From positions 62,001 to 126,000 of the forward strand of contig NZ_CABPRU010000010.1 in NCBI RefSeq assembly GCF_902459705.1: 64,000 nt of DNA, given 5' to 3'. The notes beneath the pieces are model-generated. The model was not told the DNA's origin and did not search any database. It worked only from the letters and a program-made list of their open reading frames with translations. A program made the position numbers and the translations under genes. Source of the DNA: Pandoraea terrigena (lineage in GTDB: Bacteria > Pseudomonadota > Gammaproteobacteria > Burkholderiales > Burkholderiaceae). Shown here piece by piece: positions 8,761 through 17,613 of the stretch; position 1 is the first letter of the stretch, and each line of letters starts with the position of its first letter.

Positions 8761-9417
8761 TCAGGCGCCTTGAGTGCGCTGCGGCGCCGTACCGCGCGGA
8801 TTCGGCCATGACGCATTCGCATAGCCGGAAACGAAGCACTTGCGTTCGCCGGATTCCGTGAACACGCTACGACGCACCGTGCCGATGTTCGCGCCATACA
8901 CATGAATGCTCACCGAGACCCGGTCGGGGTAGGCATTGCTCACCCGGTGAATGTCCCCGCGGCGCGGCGAGAGAACCTCGACATCGCCCGGCGACAGGCG
9001 TACCGGCTCGCCCGCCATGACCGGCACGCCTTGCGCGTCGAGCCGATAAGGTTGCGAATCCTCTGCCCCGCGCAGCATGCCGATCAGGCCCCACACGGTG
9101 TGATCGTGAATCGGCGTGACCTGCCCCGGCCCCCAGACGAAACTCACGACGCAAAAGCGCTGCGCCGGATCGCAATGCAACAGGTATTGCTGATAGTGCT
9201 CGGGATGCGGCGCCGCGAACGCGTCGGGCAGCCAGTCGTCACGCACGACGAGTTGCGCCAGCAGGCCGGCGCCGGCGTCGAGCAGCGTCGTCTCGACCGG
9301 ATCACACGCCAGCAGTCGCGAAAGCCCCGCGACAAACGTGCGCAACGGATCGAGCGTTTTGTCATCCGGGTCGGGCAAATCGCCCGAGGCGGTGATGTCA
9401 TCCCCTTCTTGCCCCAT
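8761..9417 (-). CDS. Cysteine dioxygenase type I-like cupin protein
   Basis: Mononuclear non-heme iron dioxygenase of 218 residues (cysteine dioxygenase family), expected to convert L-cysteine to cysteine sulfinate or to act on a related thiol such as 3-mercaptopropionate. The first cupin motif is VTPIHDHTVWGLIGMLRG, giving two iron-ligand histidines; the third is supplied by DIHRVSNA. An ATG at 9417 with GGGAG five bases ahead supports the start. It precedes the four-domain rhodanese by 160 bases on the same strand, so the two are likely expressed together for thiol-sulfur metabolism. Which thiol is used cannot be settled by sequence reading alone. Confidence 0.88.
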   Translation of the reverse strand: MGQEGDDITASGDLPDPDDKTLDPLRTFVAGLSRLLACDPVETTLLDAGAGLLAQLVVRDDWLPDAFAAPHPEHYQQYLLHCDPAQRFCVVSFVWGPGQVTPIHDHTVWGLIGMLRGAEDSQPYRLDAQGVPVMAGEPVRLSPGDVEVLSPRRGDIHRVSNAYPDRVSVSIHVYGANIGTVRRSVFTESGERKCFVSGYANASWPNPRGTAPQRTQGA

Positions 9418-9524
9418 ACGAACTCCCGTAAGTTGGTTGCGGGCGCCCGCGAACCGGGCGACGCATGTGGTAGCGTAACGCTTTGTGTCCCCTCGTGCGC
9501 GCGCGCCTGCCGCGCCCGCTCCTT

Positions 9525-9767
9525 ATGCTCGATTTCGACGCCGCCGCGCTGATGCGCCTCGTCACCACGCCCATGCCGTTCGGTAAACACAAGGGCACGC
9601 TCATCGCCGATCTGCCGGGCAATTACCTGAGCTGGTTCGCGCGCGAAGGCTTCCCGCCAGGTGACATCGGCCGCCTGCTCGCCCTCATGCACGAGATCGA
9701 TCACAACGCACTGGGTGAGTTGTTGCGCCCGCTACGCGCGCAGGCGCAAGCCGCTCGCCCCCGGTAA
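9525..9767 (+). CDS. DUF3820 family protein
   Basis: Small protein of 80 residues. The core MPFGKHKGTLIADLPGNYLSWFAREGFPPGDIGRL is typical of DUF3820, a family sometimes called putative quorum-sensing-regulated virulence factor because of a Pseudomonas member; the function is not established. The start is placed at the ATG at 9525, directly before the conserved region, though the frame is open to 9483. It is divergent from the cysteine dioxygenase gene and converges with the amidase gene. Confidence 0.8.
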   Translation: MLDFDAAALMRLVTTPMPFGKHKGTLIADLPGNYLSWFAREGFPPGDIGRLLALMHEIDHNALGELLRPLRAQAQAARPR

Positions 9768-9801
9768 GCCGCACGGCCGTCCGCCCCTCCCCCCTCGTGG
9801 C

Positions 9802-11358
9802 TCAGCGCCGCGCGGTATTGGTCAGCATCGGCGGCAGATGGCGACGCACCCACTGCGTTTGCCGTTCATAGGCATGTGCCAGTTGCAGCACCGCAAGATC
9901 GGCCTGCGCCGGCCCGATAATTTGCAGTCCCATCGGTAACCCGCGGGCATCGAACCCGACCGGCACGCTGATCGCCGGCAGCCCGGCCAGCGTTGGCCCG
10001 ATAACGACTTCCATCCATCGGTGATATGTGTCCATCGGCTTGCCCGCCACCGACGACGGCCAATGCCATTGCGCATCGAACGGAAAGACCTGGGCCGAGG
10101 GCAGCAGCAGGAAGTCATAACGCTCGAACAGCCGCGCGAGCGAGCGATACCACTCGCTGCGATCGACGCTGGCGCGATACACATCGGCAGCGCGTAACGC
10201 GCGTCCCCCCTCGACTTCCCATTGCGCCTCCGGCTTGAGCTTGTCGCGACGGGCAGGGTCGGCATACAGCTCGCCCAGCGATCCGCTCACGAGCCAGTGA
10301 CGCAACGTGAGCCATGTCTGCCAGAGCCGCGCCGGCGCAAAGTCGGGCGCACACGCTTCCACCTCGCACCCTATCGCCGTGAAGTCTCGCAACGATGCCT
10401 CGCACAGGGCCATCACACCGTCTTCCATCGGCAAATGACCGCCATAGTCGCCCAGCCAGCCCAGCCGCAACCCCTTGACGTCGCGTTGCAGCGCACTCAA
10501 GAACGGCACCGCGCCGTGATCCTGCGCCAGGGAGAGCGGACTGCGCGCGTCGTACCCCGCTTGCGTGGCCAGCAGTTGGGCGACGTCGGCGACGGTGCGT
10601 CCCATGGGTCCTTCGGTGCTCAGTTGCTGGACGAACAGCTCCGGTGCCGGGCCATAGGGCACCCGGCCCTGCGAGGGCCGAAAGCCATACACGTTGCCAA
10701 ATGCGGCGGGATTGCGCAGCGACCCCATCATGTCGCTGCCGTCCGCCACCGGCAGCATGCGCAGCGCAAGCGCACTGCCCGCCCCGCCGCTACTGCCCCC
10801 CGCACTGCGCGTCGGATCATAGGCGTTGCGCGTGGTGCCGAAGACGGGGTTGTAGCTGTGCGATCCGAGTCCGAACTCCGAGACGTTGGTCTTGCCGATG
10901 AAGATCGCACCCGCGGCGCGGATGCGCGCGACGCTGATGCTGTCCTGGGTGTCGGGCGCCGCCGAGGTGAGCGGCGAGCCCTTGCGCGTGGGGAATCCCG
11001 CGCAAGCGGCGAAATCCTTGACCGCGTGCGGCATGCCGTGCATCCATCCGAGAGACACGCCGCCGGCCAACTGCCGGTCGCGCTCGTCGGCCTGCGCGAG
11101 CAAGTCGTCGCCATCGCGCAGCGACACGATGGCGTTGACCGCCGGGTTGTACTGTGCAATGTGCGCGAGATACGCCTGCATGACCTCGCGGCACGAGACG
11201 CGGCGCGCGCGAATGGCATCGGACAGCGCCAGCGCGTCGAGCGCGACGATGTCGTTCACGGGCCGAGCATGGGTGGCGATAGTGCCGGCGGCGGCACGCG
11301 AGTCGGCCGCCTGAAGCGGCTGAGCGGGTTGGGCTGGACGGGCTGGCGCTGCGGCCAT
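9802..11358 (-). CDS. Amidase (amidase-signature family)
   Basis: Amide hydrolase of 518 residues. The Ser-cisSer-Lys triad can be located: Lys in MPHAVKDFAA, and the two serines in the glycine-rich signature RSAGGSSGGAGSALAL. The segment GKTNVSEFGLGSHSYNPVFG is also characteristic. The frame opens at 11424, but ATG 11358 has AAGGAG five bases upstream and is preferred, leaving out a low-complexity leader. It is the last gene of a same-strand run with an orphan periplasmic binding protein and an MFS carrier, so the amide hydrolysed may be the imported compound. The substrate is unknown. Confidence 0.9.
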   Translation of the reverse strand: MAAAPARPAQPAQPLQAADSRAAAGTIATHARPVNDIVALDALALSDAIRARRVSCREVMQAYLAHIAQYNPAVNAIVSLRDGDDLLAQADERDRQLAGGVSLGWMHGMPHAVKDFAACAGFPTRKGSPLTSAAPDTQDSISVARIRAAGAIFIGKTNVSEFGLGSHSYNPVFGTTRNAYDPTRSAGGSSGGAGSALALRMLPVADGSDMMGSLRNPAAFGNVYGFRPSQGRVPYGPAPELFVQQLSTEGPMGRTVADVAQLLATQAGYDARSPLSLAQDHGAVPFLSALQRDVKGLRLGWLGDYGGHLPMEDGVMALCEASLRDFTAIGCEVEACAPDFAPARLWQTWLTLRHWLVSGSLGELYADPARRDKLKPEAQWEVEGGRALRAADVYRASVDRSEWYRSLARLFERYDFLLLPSAQVFPFDAQWHWPSSVAGKPMDTYHRWMEVVIGPTLAGLPAISVPVGFDARGLPMGLQIIGPAQADLAVLQLAHAYERQTQWVRRHLPPMLTNTARR

Positions 11359-11506
11359 GTCTCTCTCCTTGGCGGTGGCGTCGTCCTGTGCGACGCCGTT
11401 GTCTGACACGTCATTGTCGGTCAAACCCGCCGAGGATGCCGAGGAGAAATGATCTCCCGCGGCGGCGCAAACACGTTAGTTCACACAGGCAACGATGACC
11501 AGGACA

Positions 11507-12322
11507 TCAATGTGCCAGCGGATCGAGCCCGGTGGACTCGACGTCCTTCGCAACCGCGGGCGCGGCCATGTACATCAGCAGTTTCTTCGCTTCTTCGGGA
11601 TGCGGTGCATTCACCGGCACACCCCCCGCGAAGCGCGTGACCGATTGCAGCGACTCGGGAATCTTGCCCGCGAACGCGGCCCCCTTGACCGGCAGCAGTT
11701 CGCTGACTTGTTGCAGCCCCAGCGCATACTCGCCGGCGGCAACCTTTTCGGCCACGGGCGTCTTCTGCACCATCACGCCCTTGCCTCGCATTTGGTCGAC
11801 GATGCCCAGCTTCTTGAAGAGTTCGCGTTCGACATACACGCCGCTGGCGCTGTCGGAATACGCGACCGACTTCGCGGCAAGCAGCGCGGCCTTGAGCTTG
11901 TCCGGCGTGCTGACGTCGGGCACCACGTCGCCCGCTTTCACGACGACGCCAATGCGCGAGTCGGCCAGGTCGACGCGGGAATCCGCCCGCACCTTACCTG
12001 CCTTGATGAGGCCGTCGAGCGCGTAGCCGACCATGATCACGGCATCGGCCGACTCGCCGCGCGCCAGCCGGTTGGGAATCGCCTCGGGGGCCTTGCCCAT
12101 CGACGGCCCCCACGCGGTATCGACATGGTCGCCGCTCGACACCTCGAACTTGGGCAGCAGCAACTTGTAGGCGGCAGTGAAGCCGCCGGAGTTCATCACG
12201 TGCAGGTCTTCCGCGCTGGCTGCCGTGGCGCCAAGCAGCGTCGTCAGGGCGATGCCTGCGCCGAGCGCGGCAAGCCGGTGTCGGGGCGCACGCACGCGTG
12301 CCGGGAGGGCGATGGCTTTCAT
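11507..12322 (-). CDS. ModA-like periplasmic substrate-binding protein
   Basis: Secreted protein of 271 residues. A long N-terminal signal peptide ending ATAASA (about residues 1-35) precedes a class II binding-protein fold similar to molybdate-binding ModA (AEDLHVMNSGGFTAAYKLLLPKFE, later AYSDSASGVYVERELFKKLG). ATG 12322 is chosen because it begins the signal peptide; upstream frame is open but not coding-like. No ABC permease or ATPase accompanies it; instead an MFS carrier lies 107 bases upstream on the same strand. The family includes binding proteins for organic solutes as well as molybdate, so molybdate is not assumed. Confidence 0.82.
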   Translation of the reverse strand: MKAIALPARVRAPRHRLAALGAGIALTTLLGATAASAEDLHVMNSGGFTAAYKLLLPKFEVSSGDHVDTAWGPSMGKAPEAIPNRLARGESADAVIMVGYALDGLIKAGKVRADSRVDLADSRIGVVVKAGDVVPDVSTPDKLKAALLAAKSVAYSDSASGVYVERELFKKLGIVDQMRGKGVMVQKTPVAEKVAAGEYALGLQQVSELLPVKGAAFAGKIPESLQSVTRFAGGVPVNAPHPEEAKKLLMYMAAPAVAKDVESTGLDPLAH

Positions 12323-12429
12323 GGCAATGTCTCTCTGAATATTGCTTTTAGGGATAGACGCTCGATGGCATCCGTGGTCGGGAAGTGTTGCCGGGCGCGC
12401 CCGCGAACGGGGCGCGCCTGCCGCGTGGC

Positions 12430-13749
12430 TCAGCCAGCAGCGAGTTCGGTACGGGGGCGGCCCTGCCCGCTGGCGCGGCCACGGTAAAGGGCCAGCGTCG
12501 CGCAAATCGCACACAGCGCGGCGAAGCTCATCCAGTAGCCCGGCGCGGCCTTGTCGCCCGTGACGTGAATCAGATACGTCGACAACGCCGGCGTGAAGCC
12601 GCCAAAGAGCGCCGTCGCGAGGCTATACGCGAGCGAGAAGCCGGCCACGCGCACGTCCGGCGGCATGATTTCGGTCAACGCCGCAATCATGGCGCCGTTG
12701 TACATGCCATACAGGAACGACAGCCACAGTAGCGCGATCAACATGTGCGTGAAGCTCGGGGCCTGCACGAGGAACGTGAGCACTGGATAGGCGGACACCA
12801 GCGTCAGCCCCGCGAAGATCAGCAGCACCGGGCGACGGCCAATACGGTCGGACAACGCGCCACCGATAGGCAGCCAGATGAAGTTCGATACGCCCACGCA
12901 CAGCGTGACGAGCAGCGCATCGGCGCTCGACAGGTGCAGCACGCGCTTGCCGAAGGTCGGCGCGTAGATGGTAATCAGGTAGAACGCCGTCGTAGTGAGT
13001 GCCACGAGCATCGTTCCGCCGATCACGGCGCTGGCGTTGGCGATCATCGAGCGGAACACTTCGCCCAAGGCCGGGTGACGCTTGCGCTGCTTGAATTCGT
13101 CGCTCTCCTCGAGCGAGCGGCGCAGCGCGAAGATCACCGGCACGATCATGCAGCCCACGAGGAACGGCACACGCCAGCCCCACGTCGCGATCTGTTGCGC
13201 CGTGAGCGTGAGCGAGAGTGTGAAACCGAGCGCCGCCGAGACAACAATGGCGACCTGCTGGCTCGCCGACTGCCAGCTCGTATAAAGGCCCTTGCGGCCC
13301 GGCGTGGCGATTTCCGCCAGGTACACGGACACGCCGCCCAGTTCGGCACCGGCCGAGAAGCCTTGCAACAACCGCCCGATCAGCACGAGCACTGGTGCCG
13401 CAAGGCCAATCGTCGCGTACCCCGGCACGAAGGCAATGAGCACGGTGCCGCTCGCCATGATCGCCAGCGTCGTGACCAGCCCCTTGCGGCGGCCGACATT
13501 GTCAATGTACGCACCGAGCACGATCGCGCCGAGCGGTCGCATCAGGAAGCCCGCGCCAAAAACGGCGAAGGTCATCATGAGCGAAGCGAACTCGCTTTCC
13601 GTCGGAAAAAAGACGCGCGAGATCTGGGTGGCGTAGAAGCCGAACAGGAAGAAATCGAACTGTTCAAGGAAGTTGCCAGCCGTGACGCGCAGGATCGCGC
13701 CGGCTTTCGAGGGGCGACGCGAAACCGCGTCGTTGGGGCGCTGTGACAT
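12430..13749 (-). CDS. MFS transporter, metabolite:H+ symporter type
   Basis: Inner-membrane carrier of 439 residues with about 12 hydrophobic segments. The N-terminus [25 protein letters not shown] and the loop [24 protein letters not shown] are typical of the metabolite:H+ symporter family (citrate, alpha-ketoglutarate, shikimate and similar carriers). The ATG at 13749 follows CGGAGA; the frame extends to 14049 but that region is the divergent promoter. It heads a run with the ModA-like protein and the amidase and is divergent from a LysR gene, the probable regulator. A carboxylate is the likely cargo; identity unknown. Confidence 0.88.
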   Translation of the reverse strand: MSQRPNDAVSRRPSKAGAILRVTAGNFLEQFDFFLFGFYATQISRVFFPTESEFASLMMTFAVFGAGFLMRPLGAIVLGAYIDNVGRRKGLVTTLAIMASGTVLIAFVPGYATIGLAAPVLVLIGRLLQGFSAGAELGGVSVYLAEIATPGRKGLYTSWQSASQQVAIVVSAALGFTLSLTLTAQQIATWGWRVPFLVGCMIVPVIFALRRSLEESDEFKQRKRHPALGEVFRSMIANASAVIGGTMLVALTTTAFYLITIYAPTFGKRVLHLSSADALLVTLCVGVSNFIWLPIGGALSDRIGRRPVLLIFAGLTLVSAYPVLTFLVQAPSFTHMLIALLWLSFLYGMYNGAMIAALTEIMPPDVRVAGFSLAYSLATALFGGFTPALSTYLIHVTGDKAAPGYWMSFAALCAICATLALYRGRASGQGRPRTELAAG

Positions 13750-13906
13750 GCGCTGTCTCCGTGTTGCCGGCAGCCCGGGGGATCGGGCCGCCAATGAATC
13801 GTCGCAATGCGCCTCTACCAGGAACGTGTGGACCGTCACGGACGCTTTTTGACGCTGCCAATGGTGCGCCGGAAGTTCCACGCTTGTGAATTGCAAGTTT
13901 TGGAAT

Positions 13907-13931
13907 GATTGATGCACATGCGCTATCAATC
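13907..13931. promoter_or_regulatory. Candidate LysR-type operator dyad
   Basis: The arms GATTGAT (13907-13913) and ATCAATC (13925-13931) form a perfect 7-bp dyad with an 11-base spacer, fitting the T-N11-A rule for LysR-type binding sites. It lies in the 305-base region between the divergent MFS and LysR genes. Nothing else was recognised in that region. Confidence 0.55.
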
Positions 13932-14054
13932 GTAAGATGCTGATGCGTCTATCGAGCGGTAGCACGGTACACTCTGCGCCGCTTCCGAATCCTCCGCCCG
14001 CCGTTGATGTCGCGGCGGGCCGACGCGTATGCATGACTTTCTGCCCCAAACATC

Positions 14055-14981
14055 ATGGCGATCAACTTCGATCTGAACGATTTGCAGGCCTTTCGCGCGG
14101 TGGCGCAGCTGGCGAGCTTCCGCCGCGCGGCCGAATCGATCCATATCTCGCAGCCCGCGCTCTCGCGCCGTATCGACAAGCTCGAAGACGCGCTCGGGAT
14201 CAAGCTCTTCGAGCGCAGCACGCGACGCGTGGCGCTGACCAACGTCGGACGCGCCTTCGCCCGCGACGCGGAACGGATTCTCGACGATCTGGACAATGCA
14301 CTGCTGGGCATCCGCGATGTGGCATCGTCGAGCCTGGGGCACGTGACCATCGCCTGTGTGCCGTCCGCCGCCTATTACTTCATGCCGCAGGTGATTTCGC
14401 GCTACCACCAGGCGTTTCCGCGCATCCGCATCTCGGTACTCGACGCGAGCGCCAACGAGGTGCTCGCGTCGGTGGCGAACGGCGACGCCGACTTCGGGCT
14501 GAATTTCATCGGCAGCCAGGAGCCGAACATCGAGTTCAAGCTCCTGTTACAGGAGCGCTACGTGGCGGCCTGTCGGCGCGACCATCCGCTCGCCGGCAAG
14601 AAGCGGGTGACGTGGCGTGAGCTTTACGAATACGACTACATTACCGTCGGCCGCGCCTCAGGCAACCGCCTGCTGCTCGACCAGGCGCTCACCGCGCTGC
14701 CCAAGCGCCCTCCGAGCCTCTGCGAGACGCAGCACGTCACGACAATGCTTGGTCTGGTCGAAGCGGGACTCGGGGTAGCGGCCGTACCGACGATGGCGAT
14801 GCCCGGCGACGATCATCCGTCGCTCACAAGCGTGCCGCTGGTCAATCCCGTAGTGACACGACGCATGGGCATGATACGAAGCAAGGCACGGCCACTCTCA
14901 CCCGCGGCGGCGCAGTTGTATCGCTATGTGGCCGAGATGAAAGTGCTGTCGCGGCGTCGCGCGGGGAGCAATGCGATATAG
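14055..14981 (+). CDS. LysR-family transcriptional regulator
   Basis: Regulator of 308 residues. The N-terminal helix-turn-helix (about residues 1-62) is classical: FDLNDLQAFRAVAQLASFRRAAESIHISQPALSRRI. The C-terminal part (about 90-300) is the two-lobed periplasmic-binding-like effector domain, with HVTIACVPSAAYYFMPQVISRY and the switch-region segment TMLGLVEAGLGVAAVPTMA. It is divergent from the MFS/binding-protein/amidase run and an inverted dyad lies between them, so it most likely controls that run. The effector is unknown. Confidence 0.93.
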   Translation: MAINFDLNDLQAFRAVAQLASFRRAAESIHISQPALSRRIDKLEDALGIKLFERSTRRVALTNVGRAFARDAERILDDLDNALLGIRDVASSSLGHVTIACVPSAAYYFMPQVISRYHQAFPRIRISVLDASANEVLASVANGDADFGLNFIGSQEPNIEFKLLLQERYVAACRRDHPLAGKKRVTWRELYEYDYITVGRASGNRLLLDQALTALPKRPPSLCETQHVTTMLGLVEAGLGVAAVPTMAMPGDDHPSLTSVPLVNPVVTRRMGMIRSKARPLSPAAAQLYRYVAEMKVLSRRRAGSNAI

Positions 14982-15114
14982 GCGAATTGCGCGGAATGCA
15001 CGTATGGAAACATTTTGTTACCCGCCTTACGAGACGCGAAACATTAGCGCGACGGCGGCGTGGCGTCGTGTCCTTATACTTGCCACGCGTCAATCCGAAT
15101 CGTAATCAAGGCTC

Positions 15115-15543
15115 ATGCTCAAACGAATTTTCCCGATGGCGGTCATCGCCGCCCTGGCTGCAACAACTTCCCTGACGGCTTCGGCCGGTGATATGAACAA
15201 TGCCCTCGGCGGTGCGCTGGGCGGCGTCGCGGGCGCGGCCGTTGGCGGCGCGCTCGGCGGCAGCACCGGCGCCGTGGTGGGCGGCGCGGTGGGCGGCGGC
15301 GCCGGCGGCGCAATGACGTCCAATCGTCACGAGCGCACGGGCGCCATCATTGGCGGCGCGCTCGGCGGTGGGGCCGGCACGGCAGCGGGCAATGCGATGG
15401 GCGGGCGCTCCGGCGGCCTGATCGGTGCAGCCGTTGGCGGCGGCGCCGGTGCGGCGCTCGGCGGCAACATGTCGCGCTCCAGCGCATACGACGATGGCCA
15501 CTACCGTGGCAAGCACCGCGGCCATCGCAAGCATCACCACTGA
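15115..15543 (+). CDS. Glycine-zipper 2TM domain envelope protein
   Basis: Exported protein of 142 residues. A signal peptide (about 1-25, ending TASAG) is followed by three glycine-zipper blocks of alternating GG/AG residues (about 31-65, 76-98, 103-118), each able to form a tight membrane hairpin, and a basic His-rich tail ending KHRGHRKHHH. Proteins of this class sit in the outer membrane or periplasm and include osmotically inducible and SlyB-like lipoproteins; here no lipobox is seen. The C-terminal His cluster could bind metal, but this is only an impression. Confidence 0.82.
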   Translation: MLKRIFPMAVIAALAATTSLTASAGDMNNALGGALGGVAGAAVGGALGGSTGAVVGGAVGGGAGGAMTSNRHERTGAIIGGALGGGAGTAAGNAMGGRSGGLIGAAVGGGAGAALGGNMSRSSAYDDGHYRGKHRGHRKHHH

Positions 15544-15570
15544 TCTGCCGGCACCTGATCGACCTGCCTA

Positions 15571-15588
15571 CGCCGAGCCACCTCGGCG
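15571..15588 (+). terminator. Short hairpin after glycine-zipper gene
   Basis: A 7-bp stem, CGCCGAG/CTCGGCG, with a four-base loop is followed by TTTC. It is placed 27 bases after the glycine-zipper stop and just ahead of the convergent lldD stop, as expected for a terminator. Confidence 0.5.
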
Positions 15589-15634
15589 TTTCGTACATTC
15601 TGCGCGATCATTTCCCACTCGCCCGACAGACGGC

Positions 15635-16822
15635 TCACCGCCCACCGGGCTCCGTCAGGTAAGGGCCAATGCCCGTCGGATAGCTTCCCGGGATAAGCAT
15701 GGACGTATCGAGACGGTCGACGCGCGTGCGACCGGTCAGTGCCATCGTCAGGTCCATCTCCCTGGCAATGACCTCCAGCGCGCGACGCACGCCGGCCTCG
15801 CCCATCGCCCCCAGGCCATAAAGGAATGGACGTCCGATCAACGCCCCCTTCGCGCCCAGCGCCATCGCCTTGATCACGTCCTGCCCGGAACGTACCCCGC
15901 CGTCGAGCCACACCTCCATGTCGCGCCCCACTGCCGCAACAATGTCGGGCAGCGCGCGGATCGTCGAGATCGCGCCGTCGAGTTGGCGCCCGCCATGGTT
16001 GCTCACCACGATCGCATCGGCCCCCGTGTCGCGCGCCGCGCGCGCATCGTCCGGATCGAGCACGCCCTTGAGCACGAGCTTGCCGCCCCAGCGCTTCTTG
16101 ATCCATTCGACGTCGTCCCACGACAGGCGGGGATCGAACTGCGCCGCCGACCACGCCGCGAGTGAACCGATGTCGTCCACACCCTTGGCATGCCCCACGA
16201 TGTTGCCGAACGTGCGGCGGCGCGTGCCCGCCATACCCAGGCACCAGCGCGGCTTGGTCAGCATGTTGGCAATGTTCGGCAGCGTGAGCTTCGGCGGTGC
16301 CGACAGGCCGTTCTTGATGTCGCGATGACGCTGGCCGCTGATCTGCAGATCCATCGTCACCATCAACGCCGAGCACCCCGCCGCCTTGGCGCGATCGATC
16401 AGTCGCTCGATGAAGTCGCGATCGCGCATCACGTACAACTGGAACCAGAACGGCGCCTTGGTATGCGCTGCCACGTCCTCGATCGAGCAGATCGATACGG
16501 TGGAGAGCGTGAACGGCACGCCAAACACTTCGGCCGCGCGCGCCGCGAGAATCTCGCCGTCTGCGTGCAGCATGCCGGTCATGCCGGTCGGCGCCAGCGC
16601 GACCGGCATGGCGACCGGCGTGCCCAACATCGTCGTGCGCGTGCTGCGATGCTCGATGTTTACCGCGACACGCTGGCGAAACCCGATGCCGCCAAAGTCC
16701 GCCGCATTCGCCCGATAGGTCGATTCGGTCCACGACCCGGAATCGACATACTCGTAAAACATGCGCGGCACGCGCCGCTGCGCGAGAACCCGCAGATCCT
16801 CAATGGTCGTAATCACTGCCAT
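15635..16822 (-). CDS. lldD: FMN-dependent L-lactate dehydrogenase (alpha-hydroxy acid dehydrogenase)
   Basis: Respiratory flavoenzyme of 395 residues, oxidising L-lactate to pyruvate at the membrane face. It shows the family features: MFYEYVDSGSWTE near the N-terminus, the FMN-binding MPVALAPTGMTGM (about 72-84), PFWFQLYVMRDRDF, MDLQISGQRHRD, and catalytic His276 in SNHGGRQLDG, followed by LDGGVRSGQDVIKAMALGA. Length and motifs match LldD rather than glycolate oxidase, although other 2-hydroxy acids cannot be excluded. An Lrp-type regulator lies 65 bases upstream on the same strand and may control it. Confidence 0.88.
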   Translation of the reverse strand: MAVITTIEDLRVLAQRRVPRMFYEYVDSGSWTESTYRANAADFGGIGFRQRVAVNIEHRSTRTTMLGTPVAMPVALAPTGMTGMLHADGEILAARAAEVFGVPFTLSTVSICSIEDVAAHTKAPFWFQLYVMRDRDFIERLIDRAKAAGCSALMVTMDLQISGQRHRDIKNGLSAPPKLTLPNIANMLTKPRWCLGMAGTRRRTFGNIVGHAKGVDDIGSLAAWSAAQFDPRLSWDDVEWIKKRWGGKLVLKGVLDPDDARAARDTGADAIVVSNHGGRQLDGAISTIRALPDIVAAVGRDMEVWLDGGVRSGQDVIKAMALGAKGALIGRPFLYGLGAMGEAGVRRALEVIAREMDLTMALTGRTRVDRLDTSMLIPGSYPTGIGPYLTEPGGR

Positions 16823-16887
16823 GCTGCGTCTCTTCTTCCTGGAAATCCCGACCGTCTCTCGGGAATTAGTTAATATCTTCTATATTT

Positions 16888-17361
16888 TTACTTCTGCTTG
16901 ACGAGATCGACGAGCGACTGGGTTTGCTTGATGGTCTTGAGCACGATGTTCGATTGGATCGCCATGACCGCGGGCGCGCGATACAGCTCGTTCACGATGA
17001 AATCCGAGTAGTGCGCGAGATTACGGGCCCTGACCGTGAGGATGTAATTGGCCGAGCCGGTGACGATGCGCGCGGTCACTACCTCAGGCCAATTCTGAAC
17101 GCACGCGAGAAATTTCTCGTGCCATTGATCGACGTCGGGGCGCAGCGAAATTTGCACCAACGCTTCGAATTCGAGACCGATATGCTGTGCGTCCACGATG
17201 CAGCGGTATCCGGAAATCACCCCGCGGTCCTCGAGCAATTTCACCCGGCGAAGGCAGGCCGATGGCGACAAGCCCACGGCATCCGCCAACTCCTGGTTGG
17301 AAATGCGCCCGTTGAGTTCGAGATGGCGCAGGATGCGCAGATCGGCAAGATCGAGGTTCAT
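16888..17361 (-). CDS. Lrp/AsnC-family transcriptional regulator
   Basis: Regulator of 157 residues. The N-terminal helix-turn-helix (about 5-60) reads LDLADLRILRHLELNGRISNQELADAVGLSPSACLRRV; the C-terminal RAM domain (about 70-145) binds small effectors, commonly amino acids, and drives oligomerisation. It is followed by lldD on the same strand and probably shares a transcript with it. It is also about 30 kb from kynBUA, whose relatives in Pseudomonas are controlled by an Lrp-type protein (KynR), but there is no sign in the sequence that it is KynR. Confidence 0.9.
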   Translation of the reverse strand: MNLDLADLRILRHLELNGRISNQELADAVGLSPSACLRRVKLLEDRGVISGYRCIVDAQHIGLEFEALVQISLRPDVDQWHEKFLACVQNWPEVVTARIVTGSANYILTVRARNLAHYSDFIVNELYRAPAVMAIQSNIVLKTIKQTQSLVDLVKQK

Positions 17362-17439
17362 TGGCAGAATCCGTCAAGTTTCCCCGGATTTTGGCAGATC
17401 CTTCGAACTACCGCCAGATGTTCGCCACAACTGGCCATA

Positions 17440-17600
17440 AAATTCAACTTTTTGCGTTGATCTCGCAGCACTCGACGATCCTCTGCGCCGCTGGCGGCCT
17501 CGCCTTCAGCACGATCGCTGCCGCCCAGAACGCCGTCACCCTATACGGGATCGTCGATGAGCGCGTGCGCTCGATCACAGGCTCGACGGCAACAAGATGG
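17440..17600 (+). pseudogene. Remnant of a Gram-negative porin gene (5' end only)
   Basis: In the + frame, a hydrophobic signal-like stretch (STILCAAGGLAFSTIAAA) is followed by AQNAVTLYGIVDERVRS. This is the mature N-terminus typical of Burkholderiales trimeric porins (consensus close to AQSSVTLYGVVD). The match breaks off after about 15 mature residues and the TetR gene's 3' end begins, so roughly 90% of the porin is missing. The signal part has lost its usual MKK start. It is read as a decayed porin gene truncated by a deletion. Confidence 0.6.
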
Positions 17601-17613
17601 GCGCCGATTGCCC

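Noticed and set aside
11507..12322. Molybdate transport role for the ModA-like protein
   Set aside because: No modB, modC or modE is nearby and the neighbours are an MFS carrier and an amidase, so a molybdate function is not supported.
12745..13746. Plus-strand frame opposite the MFS carrier
   Set aside because: Shadow frame with Arg/Glu/His-rich sequence and no start signal; the minus-strand carrier is clear.
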